Source of the DNA: Kiritimatiellia bacterium
Lineage (GTDB): Bacteria; Verrucomicrobiota; Kiritimatiellia; RFP12; UBA1067
Direction: 5' to 3'
Length of the DNA: 7,798 bases
NCBI GenBank assembly: GCA_017959645.1
Contig: JAGDAE010000233.1
Coordinates: 1 to 7,798 of the forward strand
In this document: positions 6,029 through 7,798 of the stretch, in pieces
Numbering within the stretch: the first letter of the stretch is position 1
Layout of the letters: each line of letters starts with the position of its first letter
Program-made: the position numbers and the translations under genes
Notes under the pieces: generated by a model
Databases searched by the model: none
What the model was told of the DNA's origin: nothing
The model's input: only the letters and a program-made list of their open reading frames with translations

Positions 6029-7477
6029 ATGTTCACGCAGGGAAGAATCCGCGTAATTCTGTTGTTCGCGGCCGATGCGTTCTGCATGGCGTCGATCTGG
6101 GCGGTCGTGGTTCTCGGCTACCGGCTGGTCGGGTTTGGGCGCTACGATCCGGCTGTCTATCTTGATTTCTGGCCGGCGATTCTGCTTTTTCTTTCGTTCA
6201 ACGCGATATTCGACAACTACAACGGCAGCTGGATGTATCCTTCCGCGCCGCTTTCGCCGGTCGAGGAGTTGCGTCGTCTTTCGGGTTCGGCGATGCTTAC
6301 CCATCTTGCCGTGATCGCGTTTCTCGGGTTCGCCTACCAGACGACCGAGGGGTATTCGCGTTTCGTCATCGCGGTTTCCGGCGTGCTGGTCGCGGTCGGC
6401 GCACAGTCGTTCCGCAACTGGGCGCGCAGGATGATGCGCGCGTCAGGCATCGGGCAGATTCCGGTGGTTCTTTCCGGCGGAGGCGAATCGGCCCGCCGCG
6501 TGCTGTCGGCGTTGGCGGACGATTCGTATTTCGGCTTCAAGGTCGTCGGCTATTTCAACGGGACCGGCCGCGTCGGCAGGAAGCGACGCCGCAGAGAATG
6601 GGGCGCGCGCGAATTCGAAGATGCCGGGATAAAGTATCTCGGATCGTTGAGGGATATCGTATCCGAATCCCGGAAACGCGACATCAAAATCCTGCTCGCC
6701 TGCCAGGACGAGCGGCTTTTCAGGTTGCAAATGGACGAGTTCGCCGGCTGGTTCACCTATATCGACTATCTGCCTACGGCGCGAGCGTTTCCGATTTTCG
6801 GTTCGCGCGCCATCAGTTTCGACGGCATCGGCGGACTGGAAATGACAAATCAGGGCAGGATGAAGGTGAAGAGACTCCAGAAGCGCGTTCTCGACGCCGT
6901 TTTCGCCGCCGTCGCCTTTGCCGTGCTCTCCCCGCTTTTCGTGCTTATTCCGCTGTTGATAAAACTTACGAGCCGCGGGCCGGTCTTCTACTTCCAGACG
7001 CGGCTGGGCAGGAACGGAAAGAAGTTCCGTGTATGCAAGTTCCGTTCTATGTACGCGGATGCCGACGCGCGGCTTGATCGGCTTCTCGCCCGCGGTGGCG
7101 CGATTGCCGAGGAGTGGCGGCGCAGCTTCAAGCTGAAGAATGATCCTCGCGTGACCGCGCTCGGGAAGTTTCTCAGGAAGACTTCGCTGGACGAGCTGCC
7201 GCAGCTGTTCAATGTTTTCTCCGGCGACATGGCGCTGATCGGTCCGCGTCCGATCGTGGACGAGGAAGTGGCGTACTATGGAGATGCGTACAAAGTGGTT
7301 TCATCGGTGAGGCCAGGAATAACCGGACTCTGGCAGGTTTCCGGACGCAGCGACACGCAGTACGACCGCCGGGTGGCGCTCGACACCTATTACGTGCTGA
7401 ACTGGTCGCCGTGGATGGACGTCTGGGTTCTGCTGCGGACCTTCTACGCTGTTGTGTTCATGCGCGGCGCGAGATGA
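6029..7477 (+). CDS. Polyprenyl-phosphate sugar-1-phosphate transferase (WbaP/WcaJ-like)
   Basis: This membrane enzyme moves a hexose-1-phosphate from a UDP-sugar to undecaprenyl phosphate, the first step of O-antigen, capsule or exopolysaccharide repeat units. The 482-aa protein has four hydrophobic segments (about 7-34, 44-62, 85-103, 110-127) with the WbaP-style SPVEELRR (76-83). A Rossmann-like domain follows (VVLSGGGESARRVL, 146-159). The catalytic domain begins with a re-entrant helix containing Ser301-Pro302 (287-312), then GPVFYFQTRLGRNGKKF, KFRSM, the catalytic Asp388-Glu389 in SLDELPQLFNV, GPRP (405-408), and RPGITGLWQVSGR with a conserved DxYYVxNWS near the end. The length is typical. 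The start could be GTG at 6026 or ATG at 6029; neither has a good ribosome binding site, and the gene abuts the upstream stop. The sugar (glucose, galactose or other) cannot be read. No other glycan genes are visible nearby. Confidence 0.93.
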   Translation: MFTQGRIRVILLFAADAFCMASIWAVVVLGYRLVGFGRYDPAVYLDFWPAILLFLSFNAIFDNYNGSWMYPSAPLSPVEELRRLSGSAMLTHLAVIAFLGFAYQTTEGYSRFVIAVSGVLVAVGAQSFRNWARRMMRASGIGQIPVVLSGGGESARRVLSALADDSYFGFKVVGYFNGTGRVGRKRRRREWGAREFEDAGIKYLGSLRDIVSESRKRDIKILLACQDERLFRLQMDEFAGWFTYIDYLPTARAFPIFGSRAISFDGIGGLEMTNQGRMKVKRLQKRVLDAVFAAVAFAVLSPLFVLIPLLIKLTSRGPVFYFQTRLGRNGKKFRVCKFRSMYADADARLDRLLARGGAIAEEWRRSFKLKNDPRVTALGKFLRKTSLDELPQLFNVFSGDMALIGPRPIVDEEVAYYGDAYKVVSSVRPGITGLWQVSGRSDTQYDRRVALDTYYVLNWSPWMDVWVLLRTFYAVVFMRGAR

Positions 7478-7657
7478 GTCCGCACCCGTTTTGTAGTGTC
7501 GAACAGCGGTTTCCGGAAAATCATCGGGGGCGGCTAAATCATAAGGGGGTAAGGGCGATTTTATATGGGCGCTTTCCCGATTTCGTAGGGTGGTTTCCCG
7601 ATTTTATACAAGGGCTTGCTAGGGTTTGCTGTGGGAGGTTGATTTTTCACACGAAAA
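7478..7657. other. Intergenic region with no convincing gene, AT-rich then repetitive
   Basis: No credible coding sequence is seen downstream of the transferase gene. It contains a perfect 10-bp palindrome TTTCCGGAAA (7510-7519), a pair of AAATCAT copies each followed by five G (7518-7530 and 7536-7549), and the degenerate tandem array listed separately. No convincing intrinsic terminator for the transferase gene was found. One minus-strand frame is open from the window edge down to a TAA at 7561-7563 (78 residues, no start seen); it could be the tail of a gene beyond the edge or a chance opening in GC-rich DNA. Confidence 0.6.
7556..7619 (+). repeat. Degenerate 21-22 nt tandem repeat, three units
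   Basis: Three contiguous units start at 7556, 7578 and 7599 (22, 21 and 21 nt). Each opens with CGATTT followed by a TA step at bases 8-10 and a GGG, and the first two end in GGTTTCC or GCTTTCC, so TTTCCCGATTT spans both unit boundaries. Weaker copies may precede (AAATCAT plus five G, twice, at 7518-7549) and follow (TAGGGTTTGC, 7620-7629). On the minus strand the units read in one frame as YKIGKPP and YEIGKAP. There are no spacers, so this is not a CRISPR array. Confidence 0.7.
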
Positions 7658-7773
7658 CCGCCGACGGGGACGCCTTGCGGCGTTTGGCTTCGCAGACGGG
7701 GCTTGGCAAGCTGGCGCTTTCCGCCCCGTCCGCTCGCCTGGCGTCGTCTCGAGACGCCGCCCCCTGTCGGCGG
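7658..7773 (+). other. Branched inverted-repeat element (12-bp closing stem around three hairpins)
   Basis: CCGCCGAC (7658-7665) pairs perfectly with GTCGGCGG (7766-7773), and GGGG (7666-7669) continues against CCCT (7762-7765) with one G-U pair, giving a 12-bp closing stem. Inside lie three hairpins in a row: ACGCC/GGCGT with loop TTGC (7670-7683), GACGGGGC/GCCCCGTC (7695-7702 with 7723-7730) with a small inner AAGC/GCTT stem, and GGCGTC/GACGCC (7740-7758) over the palindrome GTCTCGAGAC. Either strand could form it. Candidates are an interspersed repeat of the REP or MITE kind, or a structured RNA; no known RNA family is recognised. A further GCCGACA at 7791-7797 could compete with the closing stem, so the element may run beyond the window. 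Confidence 0.5.
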
Positions 7774-7798
7774 ACACGAAAGCGGCCAAGGCCGACAC

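Noticed and set aside
7510..7519. Palindrome TTTCCGGAAA as a terminator of the transferase gene
   Set aside because: It would leave almost no loop and is not followed by a T run.
7556..7619. CRISPR array
   Set aside because: Units are contiguous, degenerate and only 21-22 nt, with no unique spacers.
7658..7773. tRNA or tmRNA
   Set aside because: At 116 nt with long GC stems it lacks a T-loop GTTCGA-type sequence, an anticodon arm of normal size and a CCA-ready acceptor end.
7561..7797. Minus-strand gene entering from the right edge
   Set aside because: All three minus frames are open through the GC-rich block, so openness carries little information, and no start or recognised domain is visible; kept only as a finding.

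Overview
The window (7,798 bases) looks like a chromosomal piece from an uncultured anaerobic member of the PVC group, most likely Kiritimatiellota or a close Verrucomicrobiota/Lentisphaerota relative. This rests on inference: the coding strand is GC-rich with AT-rich gene borders, the housekeeping enzymes are compact and divergent, and small secreted proteins carry a Lys/Gly-rich beta repeat of a style I associate with those phyla. No rRNA or other taxonomic marker is present to confirm it. Every supported gene is on the + strand.

Region 1 (2-1628) is a tight housekeeping operon: the 3' end of purA (adenylosuccinate synthase), uppS (polyprenyl diphosphate synthase) and cdsA (CDP-diacylglycerol synthase). 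Stop and start codons overlap at both junctions, as TGATG and ATGA. UppS makes the lipid carrier for wall and surface polysaccharides, and CdsA makes the precursor of membrane phospholipids.

Region 2 (1629-6025) starts with a good extended -10 sigma70-type promoter (1638-1667) and runs through four genes of unknown function, all with an N-terminal hydrophobic segment. They are a 156-aa secreted repeat-domain protein, a 261-aa secreted protein with nine cysteines, a 596-aa secreted protein with a thioredoxin-like CPHC domain followed by beta-rich repeats and two more CxxC motifs, and a 392-aa membrane-anchored or exported HEAT-like protein with a very acidic tail. The cysteine-rich protein beside a CxxC thioredoxin-fold protein suggests an extracytoplasmic thiol-disulfide system. 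This is the most interesting protein-level candidate here.

Region 3 (6029-7477) encodes a WbaP/WcaJ-type polyprenyl-phosphate sugar-1-phosphate transferase, which starts a repeat-unit polysaccharide on the lipid carrier that UppS supplies. No other glycan genes are visible.

Region 4 (7478-7798) has no convincing gene. It holds a degenerate 21-22 nt tandem repeat and then a segment of about 116 nt whose inverted repeats form a 12-bp closing stem around three hairpins. It looks like an interspersed repeat or a structured non-coding element, and it is the most interesting DNA-level candidate.
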